Assembly (NCBI RefSeq): GCF_006517255.1
Contig: NZ_CP041185.1
Coordinates: 3,224,001 to 3,288,000, forward strand
DNA length: 64,000 bases
Source of the DNA: Janthinobacterium tructae
Lineage (GTDB): Bacteria; Pseudomonadota; Gammaproteobacteria; Burkholderiales; Burkholderiaceae_D
Direction of reading: 5' to 3'
Within the stretch, counting starts at the first letter, position 1; each line of letters opens with the position of its first letter. Positions 34,637-42,850 of this stretch are shown piece after piece. Below the pieces are notes generated by a model. The model worked only from the letters and a program-made list of their open reading frames with translations. It was not told where the DNA came from and did no database searches. The position numbers were made by a program, and so were the translations under genes.

Positions 34637-35205
34637 GCCTTGGCTCCTTTTTCTTCCGCCGTCAATTCATCTTCCAGCCCCTCGACATGCGAGTGGTCGT
34701 GTTTGGGCAAGGCGCCCGTCTTGATGAAATGCACCATCACCTGCAGGAAGCGGAAGCACATCAGGTAAGAACCAAGCGGCACGGCCAGGTAGACCAGCCA
34801 CATCGGCACTTCCATGTCGGCCGAAGTCTGGTCCGTGTGGCCGATCGACCACACGAAGCTGGCGCCCAGGGTACCGACGATGCCCGTAAACAGAGCGCCG
34901 GCACCGAGGCCGAAGACGACGAAACGGTCGCGCCAGCGCGGGTTCATGCGGTTGATCAAGACGTCGACGCCCACGTGGATGCCCGTGCGCACGCCATACG
35001 CGGCGCCGAACTTGGCCATCCAGACGAACATGTAGATGCACAGTTCCTGGGCCCAGCTGGTATTGATTTGAATCAGGAAGTCCTGCACGACCGGTATCGG
35101 CAAGCCTGCCAGGTAGCGGTGCACGACCGCGACGAAGATGATGAAGGTGGCTGCGCCCATCAGGGACGCGATCAGCCACTCTTCCAGGTGATCCAGAAAT
35201 TTCAT
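34633..35205 (-). CDS. dctQ: TRAP transporter small permease (DctQ)
   Basis: A 190-residue protein with four helices of the DctQ family: LEEWLIASLMGAATFIIFVAVVHRY, the SWAQELCIYMFVWMAKFGAAYGVRTG core with the conserved tryptophan, and two C-terminal helices. It bridges the DctP-loaded binding protein and DctM. The C-terminal tail is cytoplasmic and charged (EGLEDELTAEEKGAKA). It starts 115 bp after dctP stops and is coupled to dctM by a 4-bp overlap. Confidence 0.93.
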   Translation of the reverse strand: MKFLDHLEEWLIASLMGAATFIIFVAVVHRYLAGLPIPVVQDFLIQINTSWAQELCIYMFVWMAKFGAAYGVRTGIHVGVDVLINRMNPRWRDRFVVFGLGAGALFTGIVGTLGASFVWSIGHTDQTSADMEVPMWLVYLAVPLGSYLMCFRFLQVMVHFIKTGALPKHDHSHVEGLEDELTAEEKGAKA

Positions 35206-35320
35206 GGTGGACTTTCAAAGAATGCGGGTACGCTGGCACCCGCGCAGGACGCGCAGGTGCCGTTGCTACAGAAAGACAGGATGTCCCTGACAGCCGCGCC
35301 GGGTGGCGTGGCCAGCGCGA

Positions 35321-36319
35321 TTACTTCGCGCTTTCCTTGTTGATGGCCGAGATCAGATCCTTGCCGATGCGCCCTTCCATGGCCTTTTGCACGGGCGCCA
35401 GCGCACGGCGCCACTCGGCTTGTTCCTGCACCGTCAAGGTATAGATCTGCGTCTTGCCCGCTTTCTTGATGGCCTCGAGGGCCTGGTCGTTGTCACGCTG
35501 GGCGATGGCTTTTTCAAACGTGGTCGCTTCGCGCATGGCTTTTTCCAGCTGGCCGCGGATATCGGGCGGCAAGCCATCCCAGAATTTCTTGTTGACGATG
35601 ACGGCATAGCCCAGGTAACCGTGGTTCGACACGGTCACGTGCTTTTGCACTTCATGCATCTTTTGCGTGTACATATTCGATGGCGGATTTTCGGTGCCGT
35701 CGACCACGCCCGTCTGCAGCGCCTGATACACTTCCGAGAAGGCCAGCACCTGCGGATTGGCGCCCAGCGCGCGCATTTGCGCGTCGAGCACCTTGGACGA
35801 CTGGATGCGCATCTTCAAGCCCTTGAAGTCGGCCGGGTTGTGCAGCGGCTTGTTGGCCGACATCACCTTGAAGCCATTGTCCCAGTAGGCCAGACCCGTG
35901 ATACCCTTGGGTTCCAGTTTCTTCAGCAGGCTCTTGCCGATTTCGCCTTCGGTGACGTTGTACAGCGCCGTCTTGGTGGGGAAGATGTAGGGCAAGTCGA
36001 AGGCTTCGAATTCTTTCACGCCCAGCGGGCCGAACTTGGCCAGCGACGGCGCCAGCATCTGGACGGCGCCCAGCTGCAGCGCTTCGAGTTCTTCCTTGTC
36101 CTTGTATAGCTGGCTGTTCGGGTACAGTTCGACCTTGACCTTGCCATTCGTGGCTTTTTCAGCCAGCTGCTTGAAGCGCTCGGCGGCCTGGCCTTTCGGC
36201 GTGTCGGTCGCCACGACGTGGCTGAACTTGATGACGATGGGGGCTTGCGCGTAAGCGTGGGCGCCGGCGGTGGCGCCGATGGCCGCGCACAGCGCGACGA
36301 ACATGGTTTTCATCTGCAT
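35321..36319 (-). CDS. dctP: TRAP transporter substrate-binding protein (DctP)
   Basis: A 332-residue periplasmic receptor with a signal peptide (MQMKTMFVALCAAIGATAGAHAYA) cleaved near residue 25. The body matches DctP: IKFSHVVATDTPKGQAAERF, MRIQSSKVLDAQMRALGANPQVLAFSEVYQALQTGVVDGTENPPSNMYTQKM, where the conserved arginine in the MRIQSS region binds the carboxylate. DctP is the specificity component. The next in-frame start at 36313 is also possible. It is divergent from the sensor kinase across 130 bp that contain a 26-bp palindrome. Confidence 0.92.
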   Translation of the reverse strand: MQMKTMFVALCAAIGATAGAHAYAQAPIVIKFSHVVATDTPKGQAAERFKQLAEKATNGKVKVELYPNSQLYKDKEELEALQLGAVQMLAPSLAKFGPLGVKEFEAFDLPYIFPTKTALYNVTEGEIGKSLLKKLEPKGITGLAYWDNGFKVMSANKPLHNPADFKGLKMRIQSSKVLDAQMRALGANPQVLAFSEVYQALQTGVVDGTENPPSNMYTQKMHEVQKHVTVSNHGYLGYAVIVNKKFWDGLPPDIRGQLEKAMREATTFEKAIAQRDNDQALEAIKKAGKTQIYTLTVQEQAEWRRALAPVQKAMEGRIGKDLISAINKESAK

Positions 36320-36393
36320 TCTTGTCTCCTGGATGGTTTTTGAAAAAACTTTATTATTTGTCTACTTCAATATTGTGCCAAAGAAACTGCCCC

Positions 36394-36419
36394 GGCTATT
36401 GTGGTTAACCACAATAGCC
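36394..36419. promoter_or_regulatory. Perfect 26-bp palindrome in dctP/kinase intergenic region
   Basis: GGCTATTGTGGTT (36394-36406) is followed directly by its exact reverse complement (36407-36419), with no spacer. It lies between the divergent TRAP operon and sensor kinase. Size and symmetry suit an operator for a dimeric regulator, such as the FixJ-type regulator encoded at 38509. Confidence 0.75.
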
Positions 36420-36449
36420 AGCTCCCGATAAGCCGCTACCCTGCCAGCC

Positions 36450-38483
36450 ATGCCGACTCCCCCCACCCTTGCACGCCGCTTCAAGCTATCGAGCCCAATG
36501 CGCTGGCTGCTGCCCGTCATCCTGCTGCTGCTGTTCCTGTCCATCCTGTTCTGGCTGCCCTGGCAGGCGCGCCAGATGGAAAGCAACGAACGCCAGGAGC
36601 AGCTGATCGCCGACACCCTGTGGGTAGAGCAAACCATCCGCTTCCAGCTGGCGCGCAACGAGGAAAGCCTGTTCAACCTGGGCGTGGACATCGCCAACGC
36701 CTCGCTGGGCGCGGAAAAAGTGCACGAACGGCTGCAGCAGATGTTGCGCAATGGCCGCGAACTGCAGCGCGTGCTGTGGCTCGACACCAGCGGCAAGGTG
36801 CTGGCCAGCAGCGACAACAGCCTGCCGCATGCGCTGTCGTTTTCACCGGCCTCGCTGACGGCGGCCGACAATGCGCGCCGTCTGCACCGGGGCCAATACG
36901 CCCAGCCTTCGCAGCAAAGCGGTTTTCCCGACGCGCCGCCGGGCGCCATGCTGATGGATTACCACCAGCCCCTGTTCGACGGCCAGCGCTACGTGGGCAG
37001 CCTGGTGGCCACTTACCAGATCAGCAGCCTGCTCGATGAAATGGTACCGTGGTGGTTCGCCCAGGATAACCAGATTTCGCTGATCGACCGCGACGACAAG
37101 GTGCTGGCGCGGCGCGCCGCCGCCGGTCCCGGCCACGGCGTGTACACGCACAAGCGCGCGCTCGACGTGCCCGGCGCCACCATCATCCTGTTTACCGACA
37201 GCGTGAAAAGCCAGCCCAAGCTGCTGCCCAATTTGCTGGTCGGCTCCGTCATCGCCCTGTCGCTGGGTTTGCTGTGGAGCTTGCTGGCCCTGTGGCGGCA
37301 TATTTCGCGCCGCCTGGTGGCCGAAGGGGCGTTGCGCCAGCAGATGCTGTTTCGCACGGCGATGGAAAACTCGCTGGTGACGGGCATGCGCGCGCGCGAC
37401 CTGGAAGGCCGCGTCACGTATGTGAATCCAGCCTTCTGCCAGATCGTCGGCTATCCGGCCGAGGAAATCCTGGGCCGTTTGCCACCCATGCCCTACTGGG
37501 TGCCGGAAGCACTGGAGGAGTACCAGCAGCGCTTCGTCAAGGCGCTGGCCGGCAATCCCACGCCGCAGTTCGAAACCTATTTCCAACGCCCCGACGGCAC
37601 GCGCGTGGCCGTGCTGATCTTCGAAGCGCCGCTGGTGGACAAGAACGGCAAGCAGACAGGCTGGATGGGCTCCGTGCTCGACATCTCGGACCGCAAACGG
37701 GTCGAGGAACTGAATCGCCAGCAGCAGGAAAAACTGCAAACCAGTTCGCGCCTGGCCACCATGGGCGAGCTGGCCTCGATGCTGGCGCATGAACTGAACC
37801 AGCCGCTGGCGGCCATCTCCAGCTACACGACAGGGGCCTTGAATTTGATCCGCCGCGCCATCGAGCATGGCGCGCCCGTCGATCCGAACACCCTGAGGCC
37901 GGCGCTGGAGCAGGCCGGTGCACAAGCGCAGCGGGCCGGCCAGATCATCCGCAGCGTGCATGATTTCGTGCGCAAGAGCGAACCGCAGCGCCAGGATATC
38001 GCCATCCGCACCGTGATCGACGGCATCCGCGCGCTGATCGACCTGCAGGCACGCAAATACTATGTCACCATCCAGGAAGAGCTGCCGCCGGACCTGCCGC
38101 TGCTGCGCGCCGACCCCGTGATGATCGAACAAGTCCTGCTGAACCTGACTCGCAACGCCATCGAGGCGATGCAGGACGCGGCGCCCGGACGGCGTATCAT
38201 GCGCCTGCGGGCCAGCCACGACGCGCAGCAGGGCATGGTGACGGTGGACGTGATCGACCATGGCCACGGCATTGCGCAAGACGTGGCCGAGCGGCTGTTT
38301 TCGCCGTTTTTCTCGACCAAGTCCGAAGGCATGGGCATGGGCCTGAACATCTGCCGCACCGCGATTGAATTTCACGGCGGCGCGCTGACCTTCGGCGCCA
38401 ACCCCGCTGGCGGTACGATCTTTACATTCAGCGTGCCGGCCGCGCCGCGCACTAAGCACCAAGCACCAAGCACTAACCAATAA
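36450..38483 (+). CDS. PAS-containing sensor histidine kinase (DctS/DctB-like)
   Basis: A 677-residue membrane kinase: a first helix at about 18-40, a periplasmic sensor to residue 257, a second helix 258-283, a PAS domain at about 300-420, HisKA with the phosphorylated His447 (MLAHELNQPLA), and HATPase motifs LTRNAIEAMQ, DHGHGI and GMGMGLNICRTAIEFHGG. This is the architecture of C4-dicarboxylate sensors such as DctB/DctS. It sits divergent from dctPQM and 25 bp before a FixJ-type regulator, so it very probably senses the TRAP substrate. The C-terminal residues are encoded by heptamer repeats that run over the stop codon. Confidence 0.9.
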   Translation: MPTPPTLARRFKLSSPMRWLLPVILLLLFLSILFWLPWQARQMESNERQEQLIADTLWVEQTIRFQLARNEESLFNLGVDIANASLGAEKVHERLQQMLRNGRELQRVLWLDTSGKVLASSDNSLPHALSFSPASLTAADNARRLHRGQYAQPSQQSGFPDAPPGAMLMDYHQPLFDGQRYVGSLVATYQISSLLDEMVPWWFAQDNQISLIDRDDKVLARRAAAGPGHGVYTHKRALDVPGATIILFTDSVKSQPKLLPNLLVGSVIALSLGLLWSLLALWRHISRRLVAEGALRQQMLFRTAMENSLVTGMRARDLEGRVTYVNPAFCQIVGYPAEEILGRLPPMPYWVPEALEEYQQRFVKALAGNPTPQFETYFQRPDGTRVAVLIFEAPLVDKNGKQTGWMGSVLDISDRKRVEELNRQQQEKLQTSSRLATMGELASMLAHELNQPLAAISSYTTGALNLIRRAIEHGAPVDPNTLRPALEQAGAQAQRAGQIIRSVHDFVRKSEPQRQDIAIRTVIDGIRALIDLQARKYYVTIQEELPPDLPLLRADPVMIEQVLLNLTRNAIEAMQDAAPGRRIMRLRASHDAQQGMVTVDVIDHGHGIAQDVAERLFSPFFSTKSEGMGMGLNICRTAIEFHGGALTFGANPAGGTIFTFSVPAAPRTKHQAPSTNQ

Positions 38484-38489
38484 CCAATA
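38448..38489 (+). repeat. Degenerate 7-bp tandem repeat across kinase stop codon
   Basis: Six consecutive heptamers: CGCACTA, AGCACCA, AGCACCA, AGCACTA, ACCAATA, ACCAATA (38448-38489). They encode the last residues of the kinase and include its TAA stop at 38481-38483. Confidence 0.7.
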
Positions 38490-38508
38490 ACGACGAGCCG
38501 GAGACACC

Positions 38509-39093
38509 ATGCTACATATCATCGACGACGAAGAGGTCGTACGCGACTCGCTGTCCTGGCTGGCCGCCTCGCGCAGCATCGACGCGCGCATCTACGCCAG
38601 CGCGCAGCAATTCCTCGATAGCCTCGACGGCAACTTCGACGCCGCCGGCGACTGCGTGCTGCTCGACGTGCGCATGCCCGACATGAACGGCATCGCCCTG
38701 TTCGACCAGCTGGTCAAGCGCGACCTGACGGCGCGCCTGCCGGTGATTTTCCTCACCGGCCACGGCGACGTGCCGATGGCCGTCGACAGCCTGAAACGGG
38801 GCGCCTTCGATTTCTTTGAAAAGCCGTTCAACGACAACGACCTGATGGACCGCGTGCAACAGGGCCTGGCCAATTCGCGCCAGGCGGGCGAACTGGCTGC
38901 CGTGCACGCGCGCCTGGCGACCCTGTCGACGCGCGAACGCGAAGTGCTGGACCTGATTTTGGCGGGCAAGATGAACAAGGTGGTGGCCGACAAGCTGGGC
39001 ATCAGCATGCGCACCGTGGAAGTCCACCGCGCGCATATCTTCGACAAAATGCAGGTCAAGACGGCGGTGGAGCTGGCGGGGTTGTTGAAGTGA
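38509..39093 (+). CDS. FixJ/NarL-type response regulator (DctR-like)
   Basis: A 194-residue regulator: receiver domain with the acidic pair in IIDDEEVV, phosphoacceptor Asp53 in CVLLDVRMPDMNG and KPFNDNDL, then a LuxR-type helix-turn-helix from about residue 133 (LSTREREVLDLILAGKMNKVVADKLGISMRTVEVHRA). It is the partner of the upstream kinase. Kinase plus FixJ-type regulator is the DctS-DctR arrangement of Rhodobacter, unlike the NtrC-type DctD of rhizobia, so activation of dctPQM should be sigma-70 dependent. The 26-bp palindrome upstream of dctP is a candidate target. Confidence 0.92.
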   Translation: MLHIIDDEEVVRDSLSWLAASRSIDARIYASAQQFLDSLDGNFDAAGDCVLLDVRMPDMNGIALFDQLVKRDLTARLPVIFLTGHGDVPMAVDSLKRGAFDFFEKPFNDNDLMDRVQQGLANSRQAGELAAVHARLATLSTREREVLDLILAGKMNKVVADKLGISMRTVEVHRAHIFDKMQVKTAVELAGLLK

Positions 39094-39105
39094 TGCTGCG
39101 GGTGA

Positions 39106-39186
39106 TGTCGGATTACGCTGCGCTAATCCGACCTACGATCTCATTCGCAGCGTAGGTCGGGTTAGCGCGCAGCGCGTAACCCGACA
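39106..39186. repeat. REP/BIME-like inverted repeat pair
   Basis: Two units of the GTAGGTCGG-TTAGCGC type in opposite orientation: TGTCGGATTACGCTGCGC... (39106-39136) and GTAGGTCGGGTTAGCGCG... (39152-39186). Each unit is itself palindromic. Related units occur at 50084-50159 and 58215-58246. They lie between the regulator and the siderophore-interacting gene. Confidence 0.75.
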
Positions 39187-39189
39187 CCA

Positions 39190-40017
39190 TCACTCATCAT
39201 GATGCTCGTGATGCTCCGCCGCCCCATGCTTCCAGTAACTGGCCACATGCAGGTGCTGCTTCGGCACACCGGCGTCAATAAAGTGCCCGCGCAAGCCCTG
39301 CACCTGCGCATGCTCGCACGCCACCCACACGTAACCGTCGCCATCCTGCGGCAAGGCGACCTGCGCCAACGCTTCCAATAGCAGCGGCCCCTTGCGGCCA
39401 TTGCGCGCCACCCAGCGCACGTCCAGCTGCGCCGCGCACTCGAGCGCGATCTGTTCGCCGTCTTCGACGATTTCGATCACGGCCATCGCCCGCGCCGTGG
39501 CCGGCAGCTGCTCCAGGCGGCGGGCAATCGCCGGCAAGGCCGTCTGGTCACCCACCAGCACATACCAGTCGAAATCAAGCGGCACCAGCATCGAGCCGCG
39601 CGGTCCGCCCACGCCCAGGGTCTGGCCAGGCGCGGCTTGCGCCGCCCACAGCGATGCGGGGCCATCACCATGCAGTACAAAGTCGATTTCCAGCTCGCGC
39701 CGTTCGGCGTCATAACGGCGCGGCGTGTAGTTGCGGGCGATGGGGCGCGCGCCTGGCGCGTACTGGATCGGGTTGGCGCCATTGCCCAGCACGGGAAACA
39801 CGGGGCTAGCCTGCCCCGGGGCGGGGAAGAACAGTTTCACGTGATCGTCGTGCGCCGGCGAGACAAAGCCGTCCAGGTCGTCGCCGGCCAGGGTGATGCG
39901 GCGCATGTGCGGCGTCAGTTGCTCGGTGCGCACGACGGTGAGCACGCGCAGTTTCAAGTCATGCCGCACGCGCTCGATAGCGTGCGGACGTGGTGCGGCA
40001 GGTGAGGCAGTAGTCAT
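39190..40017 (-). CDS. Siderophore-interacting protein / ferric reductase (YqjH-like)
   Basis: A 275-residue FAD/NAD(P)H-dependent ferric-siderophore reductase of the SIP family. The FAD-binding region reads HMRRITLAGDDLDGF and ARNYTPRRYDAERRELEIDFVLHGDGPASLWA, with the RxYTxR motif (NYTPRRY); the NAD(P)H domain has LVGDQTALPAIARRLE. The last residues are rich in His and Glu (HGAAEHHEHHDE). I chose the start at 40017, preceded by AAGGA; an in-frame start at 40050 would overlap the PadR gene. Together with the preceding repressor it matches the E. coli yqjI-yqjH pair. Confidence 0.88.
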   Translation of the reverse strand: MTTASPAAPRPHAIERVRHDLKLRVLTVVRTEQLTPHMRRITLAGDDLDGFVSPAHDDHVKLFFPAPGQASPVFPVLGNGANPIQYAPGARPIARNYTPRRYDAERRELEIDFVLHGDGPASLWAAQAAPGQTLGVGGPRGSMLVPLDFDWYVLVGDQTALPAIARRLEQLPATARAMAVIEIVEDGEQIALECAAQLDVRWVARNGRKGPLLLEALAQVALPQDGDGYVWVACEHAQVQGLRGHFIDAGVPKQHLHVASYWKHGAAEHHEHHDE

Positions 40018-40039
40018 TGCTTGTCCTTGTAAAGTGGGC

Positions 40040-40693
40040 TCAGTGGCCATCGACGATGGCGTTCGCCGCCTGTTCCAGCACGGCGGAGACGCGCTCGGCT
40101 TCGGCCTCGCTCCAGCTGCTCTTGTTCAGCAACAGCGCATGCTTGAGCGTGTGCATGGCCTGGTGCACGCGCTCGGGCAAGGCCTTGCGCGCCTGGACGC
40201 GGGCGAACATGTCGAGGCGGGCCAGGATGCCGTCCACCTGGGCGCGGTTCTCGTCGAGATAGGCGCGCCCCAGCTCCGTGATCGTATAGAGCTTCTTGCC
40301 GCTGGCGCTTTCGGAGGACGTCACATGGTCCTGCTCTTCCAGCAGGGTCAGGGTCGGATACACGGCGCCCGGGCTGGGGGCGTAGGCGCCGCCGCAACGC
40401 TCTTCGATGGCCTTGATGATTTCATAGCCGTGGCGGGGGCTGATTTCGATCAGCGCCAGCACGATCAACGGCAGGTCGCCGCGGCCGAAGACGCGCTCGG
40501 CCCGCTCACCGCGCCCTCGTCCACCTGGGCCACCGGGGCCGCCATGGCCCATGCCGTCGCCGCGCTCGTCGAAGCCGCGCGGACCACGGCCATGCATGAA
40601 GTATTCGTGGCGATGTTCGTCGCGATGCTCGCCATGATGGTGGTGGTGATGTTGGCCGCAATGGCCGTGTTCTGCGTGATGTGAGTTTCTCAT
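40040..40693 (-). CDS. PadR-family repressor with His-rich N-terminus (YqjI-like)
   Basis: A 217-residue regulator. Residues 1-65 are a metal-binding-like tail, with HHHHHH and further His, Gly and Arg, then a PadR winged-helix domain (LPLIVLALIEISPRHGYEIIKAIEERCGGAYAPSPGAVYPTLTLLEEQ) and a C-terminal dimerisation helix. E. coli YqjI has the same plan, is released from DNA by nickel and represses yqjH. Here the siderophore-interacting gene follows 22 bp downstream. An inverted repeat GATATATCGTTA/TAACGATATATC at 40708-40749 lies just before the start. The metal sensed is inferred. Confidence 0.88.
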   Translation of the reverse strand: MRNSHHAEHGHCGQHHHHHHGEHRDEHRHEYFMHGRGPRGFDERGDGMGHGGPGGPGGRGRGERAERVFGRGDLPLIVLALIEISPRHGYEIIKAIEERCGGAYAPSPGAVYPTLTLLEEQDHVTSSESASGKKLYTITELGRAYLDENRAQVDGILARLDMFARVQARKALPERVHQAMHTLKHALLLNKSSWSEAEAERVSAVLEQAANAIVDGH

Positions 40694-40707
40694 GTTTTCT
40701 CTTTAAA

Positions 40708-40749
40708 GATATATCGTTAGTAGGTATCGCCATTTTATAACGATATATC
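40708..40749. promoter_or_regulatory. Inverted repeat, candidate PadR/YqjI operator
   Basis: GATATATCGTTA (40708-40719) and its exact complement TAACGATATATC (40738-40749) are separated by 18 bp. They lie 14 bp upstream of the repressor start and inside the divergent gap to the DUF3052 gene, so both directions could be controlled. Confidence 0.65.
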
Positions 40750-40806
40750 GATAAGTCAAGGAGAAATTTGTTATGCTCTTCTTTTCCCACTCCATACGCC
40801 CATGCC

Positions 40807-41184
40807 ATGCCTGACAAAACCGCCTTTGAGAAGATGTATGTAAAAAATGCCAAGGCCCTGGCCGTACTCAATGACGGCAGCGAGCATGGGCAATTGCTGG
40901 CGCAGTTGCCTGCGGAGCGGCTGGTACGGGACGGTGAAAATGCCGACTGGCTATTGCTGTTCGCGCGCAGCCGCGCGGAACTGGAGCAGTATCTGCCGCT
41001 GGCGCAGGCGCGCCTGGCGCCCGGCGGCGCGGTCTGGGTGGCGTACCGCAAGGGTGGCGCGAAGGCGGGCAGCGACATCCACCGCGACGATATCCGCGGT
41101 TTTGCGCAAACAATAGGGCTCGACAGCGTGGCGATGGTCGCCATCGACGCCGACTGGTCGGCGCTGCGCCTGAAACAAGGCTAA
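40807..41184 (+). CDS. DUF3052-like small protein
   Basis: A 125-residue protein starting MPDKTAFEKMYVKN. The central part NADWLLLFARSRAELEQYLPLAQARLAPGGAVWVAYRKGG and the end HRDDIRGFAQTIGLDSVAMVAIDADWSALRLK fit DUF3052, a small cytoplasmic family of unknown function. An alternative methionine 13 codons upstream looks like leader. It is divergent from the PadR gene and convergent with queG, only 7 bp apart. Confidence 0.72.
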   Translation: MPDKTAFEKMYVKNAKALAVLNDGSEHGQLLAQLPAERLVRDGENADWLLLFARSRAELEQYLPLAQARLAPGGAVWVAYRKGGAKAGSDIHRDDIRGFAQTIGLDSVAMVAIDADWSALRLKQG

Positions 41185-41191
41185 ACGAAGG

Positions 41192-42283
41192 TCAGGCGAC
41201 GCCGTGCAGCGCCAGCGCCCATTCGACGTGCTCACGCACGATGGCAGACGGGTGCTCGCGGCGCGACAGCAGGGCCGCGACGATGTCGGCCTGACCCTTG
41301 GCCTTGGCGGCCGCGTTGCCCATGCCGACGGCCAGGTTGCGCAGCCAGCGTTCGTGGCCGATGCGGCGGATCGCGCTGCCTTCCATGCGGCGGTTGAATT
41401 CCTCTTCCGTCCAGGCGAACAGCTGCACCATGCCGGCGCTGCCCAGGCTGTGGCGCTCGTCGAAGTCGGGTACCACGGCGCGCTGGGCGAACTTGTTCCA
41501 CGGGCAGACGGTCTGGCAATCGTCGCAGCCGTACACCTTGTTGCCGATCAAGGGGCGCATCTCGACGGGAATGGAACCCTTCAATTCGATGGTCAGGTAG
41601 GAAATGCAGCGGCGCGCGTCGAGCTGGTACGGCCCCAGGATGGCTTGCGTCGGGCACACCGTGATGCACGCCGAGCACTGGCCGCAGCGCGGAGTCTCCG
41701 GCGGATCGACGGGCAGCGGCACGTCGATGAGGATCTCGCCGAGAAAAAAGAAGGAGCCGCCCTGGCGGTTGATCAGCAAGGTGTGCTTGCCGCGCCAGCC
41801 CAGCCCTCCCTTTTGCGCCAGCTCGACTTCCATCACGGGCGCCGAATCGCTGAAGACGCGGTAGCCGAAGTCGCCGATCTCGCCGCGGATAAGTTCGGCC
41901 AGCTGCTGCAGGCGCGAACGCATGACCTTGTGGTAGTCGCGGCCCCGCGCATACACGGAGATCACGGCCGCCGACGGATCGGCGTCGCGCGCCGCCTCGT
42001 GCGTGCGCCAGTCTGGACCCAGCGCCGGCGGCAGATAATTCATGCGCGCGCTGATGGCGCGCACCGTGCCCGGCACCAGTTCGGCCGGGCGCGCGCGCTT
42101 CATGCCGTGGCTGGCCATGTAATCCATTTCGCCGTGATACCCTGCATCGAGCCAGGCTTGCAAGGGCGCTTCCATGTGCGACAAGTCCACGTCGGCGATG
42201 CGCACCTCGGCAAAACCGAGCTCGCGCCCCCATTCTTTAATGGTGCGTGCCAGGACGGCGAGATCGGTGACGGTGGCGGACAT
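41192..42283 (-). CDS. queG: Epoxyqueuosine reductase QueG
   Basis: A 363-residue cobalamin- and [4Fe-4S]-dependent reductase that makes queuosine from epoxyqueuosine in tRNA, the last step of the pathway. The N-terminal DUF1730 region includes VFSDSAPVMEVELAQKGGLGWRGKHTLLINRQGG with the catalytic aspartate, followed by two cluster motifs: CGQCSACITVCPTQA (around 199-213) and CDDCQTVCPWN (around 250-260). A HEAT-like C-terminus (REHPSAIVREHVEWALALHG) follows. The gene is divergent from tsaE with 78 bp between. Confidence 0.95.
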   Translation of the reverse strand: MSATVTDLAVLARTIKEWGRELGFAEVRIADVDLSHMEAPLQAWLDAGYHGEMDYMASHGMKRARPAELVPGTVRAISARMNYLPPALGPDWRTHEAARDADPSAAVISVYARGRDYHKVMRSRLQQLAELIRGEIGDFGYRVFSDSAPVMEVELAQKGGLGWRGKHTLLINRQGGSFFFLGEILIDVPLPVDPPETPRCGQCSACITVCPTQAILGPYQLDARRCISYLTIELKGSIPVEMRPLIGNKVYGCDDCQTVCPWNKFAQRAVVPDFDERHSLGSAGMVQLFAWTEEEFNRRMEGSAIRRIGHERWLRNLAVGMGNAAAKAKGQADIVAALLSRREHPSAIVREHVEWALALHGVA

Positions 42284-42361
42284 AGGGGACTTTACGGAAA
42301 ACGGCAGGCGCGCGGGCGGTTACAATGACAGCAGCCTCCATTTTATGCGATACCGAAGATC

Positions 42362-42850
42362 ATGACCGAACACTTCAAAGCCCACCTCCACGATGAAGCC
42401 GGCACCGCCGCGCTGGGCGCCGCGCTGGCGCGCGCGCTGGCGCCCGGCCTGGCGATCTACCTGCACGGCGACCTGGGTGCCGGCAAGACGGCCCTCACGC
42501 GCGCCCTGCTGCACGCGGCCGGCCATGCGGGCCACGTGAAAAGCCCCACTTACACCTTGTCCGAACCGTACACGGTGCAGCTCGATGGCCAGAGCGTCAA
42601 CGTCATCCACTTCGACCTGTACCGCATGGGCAGTGCCGAGGAATTTCTCGATGCCGGTTTTCGCGAAGACTTCGACGGCCGCAATATCTGCATCGTCGAA
42701 TGGCCCGAGAAAGCCGAACCGGTGCTGCCACCGGCCGACCTGAATATTTATTTGAACGTTGCGGGTACAGGACGTGATGTAGAATTGCAAGCGTCTTCTG
42801 AATTGGGTCTGTCATGCCTTCACCGTCTCAAATTCGCCCCGAACCTTTGA
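42362..42850 (+). CDS. tsaE: tRNA threonylcarbamoyladenosine biosynthesis ATPase TsaE
   Basis: A 162-residue ATPase with Walker A motif GDLGAGKTALTRALL near residue 36 and the motif HFDLYRMGSAEEFLDAG. It supports TsaB/TsaD in making t6A37 of tRNAs that read ANN codons. The C-terminal about 12 codons overlap the following amiC start by 37 bp in another frame. The tsaE-amiC order is common in betaproteobacteria. Confidence 0.94.
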   Translation: MTEHFKAHLHDEAGTAALGAALARALAPGLAIYLHGDLGAGKTALTRALLHAAGHAGHVKSPTYTLSEPYTVQLDGQSVNVIHFDLYRMGSAEEFLDAGFREDFDGRNICIVEWPEKAEPVLPPADLNIYLNVAGTGRDVELQASSELGLSCLHRLKFAPNL

